A stretch of 64,000 nucleotides of DNA from Aequorivita sinensis (GTDB lineage: Bacteria > Bacteroidota > Bacteroidia > Flavobacteriales > Flavobacteriaceae), in contig NZ_VDMC01000001.1 in the NCBI RefSeq assembly GCF_006346335.1, forward strand, positions 124,001 to 188,000, read 5' to 3'. Both the position numbers and the translations under genes were made by a program. Below, one piece after another: positions 27,135 through 35,278 of the stretch. The notes under the pieces are model-generated. The model did no database searches, was not told where the DNA came from, and saw only the letters and a program-made list of their open reading frames with translations. Position 1 is the first letter of the stretch, and every line of letters begins with the position of its first letter.

Positions 27135-29636
27135 ATGGCTAATTCAAGAAATAAATTCACCCTTAAAATCATACTAAGTTACTTGGTTTTGATTGCTTTA
27201 GCAGTGCTTGTTGGATTCTTTTTATATTCTGAATTTCAAAATTACACTGCCGAAAATATTGAAATAACAGGTGAGAAAAAATTTATTGAAACAGGAACAT
27301 TAATCAATCTAGTTTACGAAACAGATGGGTTTTCGAGACTTGCGCTTCTTTCTGAAAGTGAAGAAGACTATGAAAAATACGTAGTTAAAACAGACTCACT
27401 ATTCAAAAAGATTAAAGAAATAAAATCCCTTACTGTTAATGATTTTCAGATTAAACAGTTAGACAGTGTAAAATCTCTAATTGAAGAGAAAAATAGAAAT
27501 ATAGAACAACTTCGAATCCTTAGGCTTACAAATCAAAAGGATACTTCGCTAGATGATATTATGCGTGAAGTAAGAAAGCTCGAAGCTTCTGTTGGATTAA
27601 ATTCGGTTGAATCATTAATTAAGGATCCTTCGCAACTAAGTAGAAATGAACGTCGCATTTGGCAGAATTATGCCGATTACCTCAATAGAGATTCCACTCG
27701 AGACACCGCCAAAGTAAGGTCTAAAACCGTAGATTCTATGCTTATAGCTTCTCGCTATATAGTGGCTGAAGCTAAAAAATTAAATTCTCGAATTCGAAAA
27801 TCTTTAAATCAACAAGAAAATGAACTTATCAGGAATGACCTTAATATTTCTGAACAACTTAGGGAGATTATAGCAAGTTTCGATCGTGAAATTTCTAAAA
27901 ACAACCTCATTGAAAAACAGAAACGAGAAGCTTCGATAAAACGAACTGGCGACATATTGAAATTTGCTGGATTACTAGGTGGTATCGTAGTACTGCTCTT
28001 TTCTTATTTTATTCTTTCAGACTTTTTTAGAGCCGATCGATATAAAAAGAATTTAGAAGCTTCTAAAAACTATGCTGAAACTTTACTAAAAAGTCGTGAA
28101 CAACTTATTTCTACTGTAAGCCACGATTTAAAGACACCATTAAATACTATCAGTGGTTATTCAGAATTAATTGAAAACTCTTCACTTTCTGAAAAACAAA
28201 AATACTACCTATCTCAAATTACATCGAGCTCACAATTTATCTCTCAATTAGTTGATGATTTATTGGATTTCTCTAAGTTGGAAGCAGGAAAACTACCTCT
28301 TGAGAATGTGGCTTTTTCATTAGAAAACATAATAGAAAATGCTGCAAATGCTGTACATCAACAGTACATTGAAAAACCGGTAGCACTTAAGATTTCAATT
28401 TCAGAATCTATCAAGAACAAGTTTTATAAGAGTGATCCACTTCGCATTAGGCAGGTTGTAAATAATCTATTAGGAAACGCTTTTAAGTTTACTGAAAAAG
28501 GAAGTGTTGAAATTCGAGTTGAAGAATTGTCAAACGCGAAAACAGGAGTTAGTAAGAAGAACGAAATTTCTAATATTCAAATTTCAGTTATTGATACGGG
28601 AATTGGTATTTCGAAAGAAAAGCAAGAACTCATATTTAATGAATTCACCCAAGCTGAAACTGAAATAGCCCATAAATTTGGTGGAAATGGATTGGGATTA
28701 GCAATATCTAAAAAGCTGACTGAACTTTTAGGTGGGACTTTAAAAGTAAAAAGTGTTTTAGGCGAGGGAAGTACATTCACTTTAACGCTTCCATTGCAGC
28801 ATAGCAATAGAATTTTACCTACAAAAACCAAAAACGTTGTAAGCAGTTTTAATAGTTTAAAAGCCATTATTATTGATGATGACCAAACAATGCGAGCACT
28901 TTTGAAAGAGATTTTGGAGCAATTGAAGATAGAATCAGAAACATTCAGTAGCTATGAACAACTCAAAAACGCCGATTCTGAATCTCGTGTGGATACAAAC
29001 GCCAATTTTGTTTTAACCGATATTCAAATGCCAAATACCGACGGTTTTACGCTATTAAAAAACTTAAAGAAAGGGGAAGTCAAAGCTTACAAAAATCAGC
29101 CAATCATAGCAATGACAGGTAGTAGAGAGCGCAATCGTGAATATTATTTAAAAGAAGGTTTTGCTGAAATGCTTGCGAAACCCTTTTCAAAAGAAGACTT
29201 AATTAATATTCTAAAACATTTATTCCCTAAGCAATGGGAAGCATCAGAAGGGTCTAATGAAAGTAACACCACAAAAGAAAGTTCAAAGAGTAGTGATATT
29301 TTTAATTTATCGCTGTTAAATTCATTTTTGAGTACACCTGAAGCCTTAGAAGAAGTTTTAAATATTTTCAATCAGCAAACTAAAACCGATTTGCAGCTTA
29401 TTGATAAAGCAATTGAAGATAACGATGTCGATAAAGTTAAAGAAATCACACATAGAATGCTTACGATGACGAGACAACTTCAAGCTAAAGATGTGGTTGC
29501 TATTTTAGAAAAAATGGAAGAATACCCAGAAGTAACTACCAAAATATCAAATGAGCTACAGTTAGAAATGAGAAGCGATTTTAATAAGCTAGTAGAAAAA
29601 TTTGATGTGTTGCAACAAGCACTTAATAATCGATAA
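27135..29636 (+). CDS. Hybrid sensor histidine kinase with receiver and HPt domains
   Basis: An 833-residue membrane kinase that could run an internal phosphorelay. Order: helix 11-30; a helical periplasmic sensor 31-275 (CHASE3-like in length, family not assigned); helix 276-295; HisKA with SHDLKTPLNT and phospho-His330; HATPase with NNLLGNAFKFTE, DTGIG and GGNGLGLAI up to about 555; receiver with DDD at 581-583, phospho-Asp629 and Lys682; linker; HPt domain with ITHRM and His773. It is convergent with an NtrC-type regulator, stop to stop with 2 bases between, and that regulator is a likely partner. Confidence 0.93.
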   Translation: MANSRNKFTLKIILSYLVLIALAVLVGFFLYSEFQNYTAENIEITGEKKFIETGTLINLVYETDGFSRLALLSESEEDYEKYVVKTDSLFKKIKEIKSLTVNDFQIKQLDSVKSLIEEKNRNIEQLRILRLTNQKDTSLDDIMREVRKLEASVGLNSVESLIKDPSQLSRNERRIWQNYADYLNRDSTRDTAKVRSKTVDSMLIASRYIVAEAKKLNSRIRKSLNQQENELIRNDLNISEQLREIIASFDREISKNNLIEKQKREASIKRTGDILKFAGLLGGIVVLLFSYFILSDFFRADRYKKNLEASKNYAETLLKSREQLISTVSHDLKTPLNTISGYSELIENSSLSEKQKYYLSQITSSSQFISQLVDDLLDFSKLEAGKLPLENVAFSLENIIENAANAVHQQYIEKPVALKISISESIKNKFYKSDPLRIRQVVNNLLGNAFKFTEKGSVEIRVEELSNAKTGVSKKNEISNIQISVIDTGIGISKEKQELIFNEFTQAETEIAHKFGGNGLGLAISKKLTELLGGTLKVKSVLGEGSTFTLTLPLQHSNRILPTKTKNVVSSFNSLKAIIIDDDQTMRALLKEILEQLKIESETFSSYEQLKNADSESRVDTNANFVLTDIQMPNTDGFTLLKNLKKGEVKAYKNQPIIAMTGSRERNREYYLKEGFAEMLAKPFSKEDLINILKHLFPKQWEASEGSNESNTTKESSKSSDIFNLSLLNSFLSTPEALEEVLNIFNQQTKTDLQLIDKAIEDNDVDKVKEITHRMLTMTRQLQAKDVVAILEKMEEYPEVTTKISNELQLEMRSDFNKLVEKFDVLQQALNNR

Positions 29637-29638
29637 GA

Positions 29639-30997
29639 TTAAAGTTCTATATTATACAATTCTAATTTATTGTAAAGTGTTTTTCGAGTAATATTAAGCA
29701 ATTTGGCAGCCTTAGTTTTATTGAAATCAGCTTCTTTTAACGCATTAAGAATTAATTGCTTTTCGTTGGTTTCTTTTGAAAAATCAACTATTTCATTCTT
29801 TTTATTCACAGAAAAAATTACTTCGCGTGGTATTACCTCCAACGGAATTAAACTTGAATTGGTTAACAATACCGAGCGCTTAATTACATTTTTCAACTCT
29901 CTTAAATTACCTGGCCAAGAATAGGCTTTGAAGGCCTCTTCTACTTCTTTCGACAGCCCGAGCACTTCTTTCCCTAAAGATGCGTTTGCTTCGGCTAGGA
30001 AGTATTCAATAAACAAAAATAGATCTTCTTTACGTTCGTGTAATGACGGAATATGAATTGAGAATTCGTTTAATCTATGATATAAATCTTCTCTAAATTT
30101 CCCTTCTTGAACAGCTTTTAATAAATCTTCATTAGTAGCTGAAAGAATTCGAACATCTACCTCTATTTCTGTGTTACTACCAACTGGTTTTATTCGTCTC
30201 TCTTGTAAAGCACGCAATAACTGAATCTGGTTTTCATAAGAAAGATTTCCCACTTCATCTAAGAAAAGTGTTCCGCCATCTGCAGCTTCAAAATGACCTT
30301 TTTTATCGTTAACAGCGCCAGTAAAACTTCCTTTTATGTGACCAAAAAACTCACTTGCTGCAATTTCATTAGGAATTGCGCCACAATCTACTGCTACAAA
30401 AGTTTTATTATTTCTTGAACTAAAATCGTGAATAGCTTTTGCTGCAACTTCTTTTCCTGTTCCACTTTCTCCTTGTATCAACACACACATATCCGTGGGG
30501 CCAACGAGTTTTATGTACTCGTTAAACTTTTTGGATGATTCACTTATCCCAACAACAAAATTTGGTTTTATTTGAGGAGCTTCTACTTTTTTAAATTCGT
30601 TTTTATTGTCACGCTCGTCTGTATATTCCGACTTTGATTGTAAAGAATCTTCTTGAATTATCATTAATAATTCTTCGGGGCGGAATGGCTTTGAAATGTA
30701 ATCTATTGCACCTTTTTTAATTGCCTTTACTGCCGTGTCAACTTCAGCATAACCGGTCATTAAAATTACTTTGGTGTTTGGAGAAGTTTTTTGAGCAAAT
30801 TCTAGTAGGTCTAAACCAGAATCATCCGGAAGTTTTAAATCTGTAATCAGCAGGTTAAAATCGCCCTCCGTTATTGCTTTCCGAGCACTTTCTCCTGTTG
30901 ACGAAATTGAAATTTGAAAGCCTTTACGCTCCAAAAAGGACCCAAGCATTTTTCCAAATGCTAAATCGTCTTCTACTATGTGTATTTTCTGCGCCAT
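29639..30997 (-). CDS. Sigma-54-dependent response regulator (NtrC type)
   Basis: A 452-residue activator. The receiver (1-115) has ED at 9-10 with phospho-Asp53 and Lys103. The AAA+ domain has Walker A GESGTGKE at 176-183, the sigma-54 contact loop GSFTGA at 223-228 (the common form is GAFTGA) and Walker B GGTLFLDEVG. The Fis-type helix-turn-helix (about 415-450, ADFNKTKAAKLLNITRKTLY) closes the protein. It probably receives phosphate from the adjacent hybrid kinase and activates RpoN promoters. A candidate promoter of that type lies before the next gene upstream at 31564-31579. Confidence 0.94.
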   Translation of the reverse strand: MAQKIHIVEDDLAFGKMLGSFLERKGFQISISSTGESARKAITEGDFNLLITDLKLPDDSGLDLLEFAQKTSPNTKVILMTGYAEVDTAVKAIKKGAIDYISKPFRPEELLMIIQEDSLQSKSEYTDERDNKNEFKKVEAPQIKPNFVVGISESSKKFNEYIKLVGPTDMCVLIQGESGTGKEVAAKAIHDFSSRNNKTFVAVDCGAIPNEIAASEFFGHIKGSFTGAVNDKKGHFEAADGGTLFLDEVGNLSYENQIQLLRALQERRIKPVGSNTEIEVDVRILSATNEDLLKAVQEGKFREDLYHRLNEFSIHIPSLHERKEDLFLFIEYFLAEANASLGKEVLGLSKEVEEAFKAYSWPGNLRELKNVIKRSVLLTNSSLIPLEVIPREVIFSVNKKNEIVDFSKETNEKQLILNALKEADFNKTKAAKLLNITRKTLYNKLELYNIEL

Positions 30998-31058
30998 CGT
31001 ATTATCTCAAAGGGTAAAAATAGCGACTATATAGGAGGGTAATCTCTAAAATTATCAT

Positions 31059-31092
31059 AAAAAAAGACGCACATTTAAGAGCGTCTTTTTAA
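31059..31092 (-). terminator. Intrinsic terminator after the PepSY-like gene
   Basis: AAAAAGACGC at 31061-31070 pairs with GCGTCTTTTT at 31081-31090 around a 10-base loop. On the minus strand it ends in T, 30 bases after the stop at 31122. Confidence 0.85.
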
Positions 31093-31121
31093 AGAAGTAT
31101 TGAATCTAAAATACCTGCAGC

Positions 31122-31502
31122 TTACTGCTTCTTTAATTCATTTTTAATCCACTCACCTTTAGCGTTTGCATATACAGTTGCCTTTTTTGCATCTGCAGTA
31201 GTAAGTTCGATTTTATAATCTCCCTTGGCATTCACATAAGCCTTAGATATAGTTGCGCCGTCAAAATCATTAGCTACGGCATTTTGTACGGCTTCAGGTA
31301 GTTCAGAAGCTTTTACTTCTTTAAAATCTTGAACAGCGTTCGCAGAAAGTTTTAAATCTTGAGCAGCTTCAACTTTTTCTTCAACCTGAGTTAAAGCAGT
31401 AGACTTTTGCTCATTCATAGCAGTTACCTCTTTATCAGATTGCGCAGTTACTGCAGTTAAACCTCCTAATACTATCGCTGTACTTAAAATTAATCTTTTC
31501 AT
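31122..31502 (-). CDS. Secreted PepSY-like protein
   Basis: A 126-residue exported protein with a signal peptide (about 1-20, ending in AVTAQ). A helical linker is followed by a C-terminal domain of about 75 residues with the pattern ELPEAVQNAV...DGATISKAYV, GDYKIEL and a final GEWIKNE. This resembles the PepSY-like/BLIP fold seen in many small secreted Bacteroidota proteins. Function unknown. It sits next to an NtrC-type regulator and carries a sigma-54-like promoter candidate, so it may be a target of that regulator; this is inference. Confidence 0.75.
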   Translation of the reverse strand: MKRLILSTAIVLGGLTAVTAQSDKEVTAMNEQKSTALTQVEEKVEAAQDLKLSANAVQDFKEVKASELPEAVQNAVANDFDGATISKAYVNAKGDYKIELTTADAKKATVYANAKGEWIKNELKKQ

Positions 31503-31563
31503 AGTTTTTGTTTTTTAAATATTATATATATCGTTTACTAAGTTTGTTTGTTGACTTGTATAT

Positions 31564-31579
31564 AGAAAAATTAGTGCCA
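31564..31579 (-). promoter_or_regulatory. Candidate sigma-54 promoter
   Basis: The minus strand reads TGGCACTAATTTTTCT from 31579 to 31564. The -24 part TGGCAC is perfect. At -12 the expected GC is TC, one base off, with correct spacing. The predicted start near 31553 gives a leader of about 50 bases. The 205-base gap otherwise shows only the arfB terminator. Confidence 0.35.
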
Positions 31580-31680
31580 CAGAAAGGACACTCTAGACAA
31601 AGCCCACAAACACCAACAAAACAAGTGATTAGGAAATATTCAGATAAAAGATAATTGTGTAATAGGCGATACAGCCGTGT

Positions 31681-31704
31681 AAAAATTATACACTTAATGT
31701 ATAA
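31681..31704 (-). terminator. Weak intrinsic terminator after arfB
   Basis: TTATACA at 31686-31692 and TGTATAA at 31698-31704 form a perfect 7-bp stem. Read on the minus strand it runs into TTTTT and lies 3 bases past the arfB stop. The AT-rich stem makes it weak; it could also be a protein-binding repeat. Confidence 0.5.
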
Positions 31705-31707
31705 TCT

Positions 31708-32112
31708 CTAATCAATCTGGGGAGGTTTTCGATTTTGCTTTTTAAATGCGGTTACTTTTTTACTTTTTAAACGACGTTCAATGGCACTTTTAGAAGGTTT
31801 AGTTTTTTTACGTTTTTTTGCAACTTTCAAGTTTGTTTTGAGTAAATCTATCAATCTCTCTATTACAATAGCTTTATTTTTATGTTGGCTCCGGGTTTCA
31901 CCACATTGTAATATGATTAAACCTTCAGTAGTAATTTTTGAAGAGAGTTTTAATCGAAGTCGTTCTTTTTCAGTTGCCGAAAGCGCTTGAGAGTTTTCTA
32001 AATCGAAAGTAAGCTCAACTTTTGAAGCTGTTTTATTCACGTGTTGTCCTCCCGGACCACTACTGCGAATGGCTTTAAAGGCAAGTTCCGATATTAGCGT
32101 TTCTACAATCAT
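31708..32112 (-). CDS. arfB: Alternative ribosome-rescue factor / peptidyl-tRNA hydrolase ArfB
   Basis: A 134-residue class-I release-factor-like hydrolase that frees stalled ribosomes. The catalytic GGQ is in RSSGPGGQHVNKTASKVEL (about 16-34). A basic C-terminal tail rich in Lys and Arg (from about 95) would enter the mRNA channel, which is the mark of ArfB/YaeJ rather than a true release factor. It overlaps the upstream DUF4301 gene by 4 bases, so translation is coupled. Confidence 0.93.
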   Translation of the reverse strand: MIVETLISELAFKAIRSSGPGGQHVNKTASKVELTFDLENSQALSATEKERLRLKLSSKITTEGLIILQCGETRSQHKNKAIVIERLIDLLKTNLKVAKKRKKTKPSKSAIERRLKSKKVTAFKKQNRKPPQID

Positions 32113-33635
32113 TTTGGTTGGTGGGCTTCGTTTAAAAGATCGTTTACTGTTTTCACAGGGTTAAAAGTAATAAGTGGCACCTCAACAAAAACGGTATTCC
32201 AATTTGCCATTGCCCCATTCCATAAACCTGGAAGCTCCAAGGCTTTTATAGGTTTCCCTTGATGGGATTTAGATGAAATAAAGCAGGTGTCAGGATCGGA
32301 ATATTTTAACAAATCGTACTTCTTGCCTTTGTAGTCTCGAACCCCACAAACTAAATCGACTGGATTAAAATGTGTTGCTTTATCCACCAAAGCTTTTTGC
32401 TGTGGATTATTAATATCAATCTGAGACATTTCTACAATTTGATATGACTGATTTCCATGTCTATCTTTTATAAGAAATGGACCCCCACCTGGAGCACCGG
32501 TATTTTCAACCACACCACAAACACGAAGTGGACGTTCGAGAATATTTAAAAGTGTTTCTTTATTAACCGAAATAATTGGAACCTTTAGCTCTTCAGAAAT
32601 AAATTGTGAAATTTCCTGAAGTGTTTCATCTAAAATTGTTTCAGATTGAAGTTTTTCAACATAACTATAAATTTTATGCTGAAGTGAAATTAATTTTCCG
32701 GCTAGAACTTTCTTTTGAAAAGCAATCGTTTCAACATAATTTTCAGAAACTACATTGTCGATATTCTTGATGAAAATTATATCGGCATCAATGTCGTTTA
32801 AGTTTTCTAGAAGCGCTCCGTGCCCTGAAGGACGAAAAACAATATTTCCATTTTCATCTAAAAACAATTCGTTCTCGGGAGTTACAGCAACTGTATCGGT
32901 TTCGTTCTTTTGAAAAGAATACGATATATTAAATTTTACTCCAGTCTTAGCTTCTATTGCATCTTGAATTTCATTATAGCGAGATTTAAACTTTTCTTGG
33001 TGCTCTTCTGAAACCGTAAAGTGCAAATTCGCAACATTATTAGAAGTTGCATAGTAAGCAGCCTCATACAATTGTTCGCCAAAGGCAGTTATAAAATCTT
33101 CCCCGTCTTTATGAAAAGGAACGAGTCCTTTAGGTGTATTACTGAAGTTTAATCCAGATTCACCTAGCACTTCTTGAACAAATAAATAATATCTTTTCCC
33201 TAAACTAAAGTCTTTAAAATCAGGATGTTTTTCGTTTAACTTAGCTTTTACAAGGTGTGAAAAAGCGAATTTATCAGTAGAAGAAAAAAATGTCTTTAGG
33301 TCTTTATTTTCTTCTTTTTGAATAAATGTTTCGATATCATCCTCATCTGGATTGAAGTTTTCCAAAAACTGATGCAGAAATTTAAACATTCTCGTTGCTG
33401 CTCCAGAGGCGGGAACAAATTTTAATAATTCGAGCTTAGCCTTGTTGGCTTCAAATAGATTTACAAATTGTTGCTGCTCTTCATCCGAAAAAACTTTAAT
33501 CCCCTTATTTGCTGAAGCAGGTTCTACTACATTGGCAAACGGAATTCCATTTTTAAATATTTGAAGTTGCTCTTTTACACTACTTTCTGAGAGGCCGTGA
33601 GCTTTTATTTGTTGTATATTTTTTTCTGTAAACAT
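32109..33635 (-). CDS. DUF4301 family protein
   Basis: About 508 residues matching the DUF4301 family of Bacteroidota, which I recall as having nucleotidyltransferase-like features. Notable segments are FVPASGAATRMFKFL near 75-90, RPSGHGALLENLNDIDADIIFIKNIDNV in the middle, and GAPGGGPFLIKD further on. No biochemical role is known to me. An ATG at 33644 would add three residues. It is encoded in a run with arfB and lies 85 bases downstream of the NadR-like kinase gene. Those 85 bases contain sequence resembling degenerate spacer repeats. Confidence 0.85.
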   Translation of the reverse strand: MFTEKNIQQIKAHGLSESSVKEQLQIFKNGIPFANVVEPASANKGIKVFSDEEQQQFVNLFEANKAKLELLKFVPASGAATRMFKFLHQFLENFNPDEDDIETFIQKEENKDLKTFFSSTDKFAFSHLVKAKLNEKHPDFKDFSLGKRYYLFVQEVLGESGLNFSNTPKGLVPFHKDGEDFITAFGEQLYEAAYYATSNNVANLHFTVSEEHQEKFKSRYNEIQDAIEAKTGVKFNISYSFQKNETDTVAVTPENELFLDENGNIVFRPSGHGALLENLNDIDADIIFIKNIDNVVSENYVETIAFQKKVLAGKLISLQHKIYSYVEKLQSETILDETLQEISQFISEELKVPIISVNKETLLNILERPLRVCGVVENTGAPGGGPFLIKDRHGNQSYQIVEMSQIDINNPQQKALVDKATHFNPVDLVCGVRDYKGKKYDLLKYSDPDTCFISSKSHQGKPIKALELPGLWNGAMANWNTVFVEVPLITFNPVKTVNDLLNEAHQPK

Positions 33636-33728
33636 GGTTTGCATTCAAATTTGATTTTTCCTCTTCCTACTTTGCGTCTTTGCTGTGTAATATCATTTAC
33701 CGCAGAGGCAAAAATTTACAAAGAGTAT

Positions 33729-34259
33729 CTATTTCATCAATAATTTGTCAATTATTTCAACTGCTTTATTAAATCGTTCTATTTCATTCCCCTTTAATAC
33801 TTTATAAGGGAAACCTTGCGTTTTTAATTCAGCTTCGAAAATACTGAACATTTCCTCGCGATTATAGGGTCTGTCTCTTAAAACATCTGCTTCCCAAGGA
33901 ATGTCTATATAAGTTAGTAGGTAGATACTATAATTATTTTTGGTTGCTTCATATTTTATTTCTTCTGGACAATAACCATCATAATAATATTCTGAATACA
34001 CTTTTAACTCTAACAAATTCGTATCCAAAAAAAGCAAGTTGTCAGATTTTTTGGCAATTTCCTTTTCTAGATTTAATTGCCCTTTGGCTATAGGAATTAA
34101 ATCCTCTTTTGTAACTAGTTCACCTTTATTTTCCCATTTTTCCTCAAGATATTCCCGCATATATTCAGGCACCCAATGCGTTTTATAATGCGTTGCCAAT
34201 TGTTTTGCCAAGGTGGTTTTACCCGTAGATTCGGGACCAAATAAAACTACTTTTATCAA
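33729..34259 (-). CDS. NadR-like P-loop kinase
   Basis: A 176-residue ATPase/kinase with Walker A GPESTGKTT at residues 8-16, the segment VPEYMREYLEEK, and LFLDTNLLELKVYSEYYY, similar to the ribosylnicotinamide-kinase domain of NadR (AAA_28 type). The adenylyltransferase domain of full NadR is absent. It overlaps the PnuC-type transporter by 4 bases. Two roles fit: phosphorylating nicotinamide riboside imported by PnuC, or phosphorylating thiamine if the transporter is PnuT. The thiamine-binding gene at the head of the operon favours thiamine. Confidence 0.8.
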   Translation of the reverse strand: MIKVVLFGPESTGKTTLAKQLATHYKTHWVPEYMREYLEEKWENKGELVTKEDLIPIAKGQLNLEKEIAKKSDNLLFLDTNLLELKVYSEYYYDGYCPEEIKYEATKNNYSIYLLTYIDIPWEADVLRDRPYNREEMFSIFEAELKTQGFPYKVLKGNEIERFNKAVEIIDKLLMK

Positions 34260-34894
34260 TTGAGAAGACTTTTTTCAGGTTTGTTTAAGCTTTTCTGCCA
34301 AGCGCGGTATCCATAAATAGCTACTACAGTAAACAAAAGGTATTGAAACGAGCTAAATACCAACCCTTTATAAAGGTATAGCGGAACAGAAATTAAGTCT
34401 CCGACAATCCAATAAATCCAATTTTCAAGTTTCTTTTTTGCCATTAGCCACATTCCAACAAAGAAAATTGCTGTGGTAACTATGTCAACATATGCTGTCC
34501 AACTATTCCAATTATCCGAAAATTGATAAACGGCAAACACGAAAATTATGGTTGCAATAAATATAAATAATGACGTTTTATGTTCTTTTTTGGTGGTTTT
34601 TGTAATTGGTGTATAGTGAGTATCATCCACTTTTCTTGTCCATATATACCAACCGTAAATACTCATAGCAAAGTAATAGGCGTTTATCATCATATCGCCT
34701 AAAAGTGAGTAAACCGCAAGTATATAAACAAAAATGGCAGTACTGATTATTCCTGTAGGGTACACCAAAATGTTATCCTGTTTTGCATACCAAACACTTA
34801 GAAAACCAAAAATAACGGCAATAACCTCTAGTACTACTAAATGCGTAGGAACTTCTTGGTATTGGGCAAAAAACCAATCAAAAATGGGGCTCAT
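34256..34894 (-). CDS. PnuC-family vitamin transporter (PnuC or PnuT)
   Basis: A 212-residue integral membrane protein with about seven helices. Family marks are the N-terminal FGFLSVWYAKQDNILVYPTGII and the central NAYYFAMSIYGWYIW followed by WLMAKKKLENWIYWIVGDLISVPLYLYKGL. PnuC proteins import nicotinamide riboside; close relatives PnuT and PnuX import thiamine and riboflavin, with uptake pulled by a cytoplasmic kinase. Overlaps with both neighbours (17 bases and 4 bases) make a tight operon with a thiamine-binding protein and a kinase, so thiamine is the preferred guess. Confidence 0.88.
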   Translation of the reverse strand: MSPIFDWFFAQYQEVPTHLVVLEVIAVIFGFLSVWYAKQDNILVYPTGIISTAIFVYILAVYSLLGDMMINAYYFAMSIYGWYIWTRKVDDTHYTPITKTTKKEHKTSLFIFIATIIFVFAVYQFSDNWNSWTAYVDIVTTAIFFVGMWLMAKKKLENWIYWIVGDLISVPLYLYKGLVFSSFQYLLFTVVAIYGYRAWQKSLNKPEKSLLN

Positions 34895-35138
34895 ACTCGC
34901 TGCGATCAGATTTTACAATTTTTATGTAAAGCAAGCCTCTCTCAACGGCCTCCAAAGCAATTTTCATCTCTTTTTGAAGTAAGCTCATCACCTCATCATA
35001 CTCTCCATAAACTTGGGTGCTTAATGGGTTTTCGAGAACTGTAAGTCCAGAGTTTCGTAGACTTTTAATGAAATCAATTATCGCTGGTTCGTAATCGTCT
35101 TGCAGCGGGCTTAAGGTTAGTTCAACTGAGATTTTCAT
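34878..35138 (-). CDS. Thiamine-binding protein, MTH1187/YkoF-like family
   Basis: An 86-residue ferredoxin-like alpha/beta protein: VELTLSPL start, helix PAIIDFIKSLRNSGLTVLE, strand TQVYGEYDEVMSLLQ, a second long helix and a final strand. This matches the Thiamine_BP family (PF01910, MTH1187 and YqgV), small cytoplasmic proteins that bind thiamine or precursors. The gene overlaps the transporter gene by 17 bases and is first in the operon. No TPP riboswitch was found in the 140-base upstream gap. Confidence 0.8.
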   Translation of the reverse strand: MKISVELTLSPLQDDYEPAIIDFIKSLRNSGLTVLENPLSTQVYGEYDEVMSLLQKEMKIALEAVERGLLYIKIVKSDRSEYEPHF

Positions 35139-35151
35139 TATTATTTTTTTT

Positions 35152-35159
35152 CAAAGTTA
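35152..35159 (-). promoter_or_regulatory. -7 box of the thiamine-binding/PnuC/kinase operon
   Basis: The minus strand reads TAACTTTG at 35159-35152, a full TAnnTTTG match, 13 bases before the ATG at 35138, which leaves a leader of about 8 bases. Confidence 0.5.
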
Positions 35160-35278
35160 CAATTATAAATAGTATTTCCTACCTAGGCATACAGGCAGTG
35201 GCAATTTAGAGTTTCATCCTTATTGTTGTCACTATATCACAGAGAAACAGAGAATTTAATTTTTTACTTGTTTGAAAT

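Noticed and set aside
31653-31704. GTGTAA and TACAC words as upstream activator sites for the NtrC-type regulator
   Set aside because: They overlap the hairpin and T-run that look like the arfB terminator; no second copy elsewhere supports a binding site.
33645-33728. Possible repeat shared with 35200-35260 (CAGAG-type words)
   Set aside because: The likeness is short and weak; I cannot align it well enough to call a repeat.
35139-35278. Second TPP riboswitch before the thiamine-binding gene
   Set aside because: No CTGAGA, TACCC or TAATGC-type core words on the minus strand.
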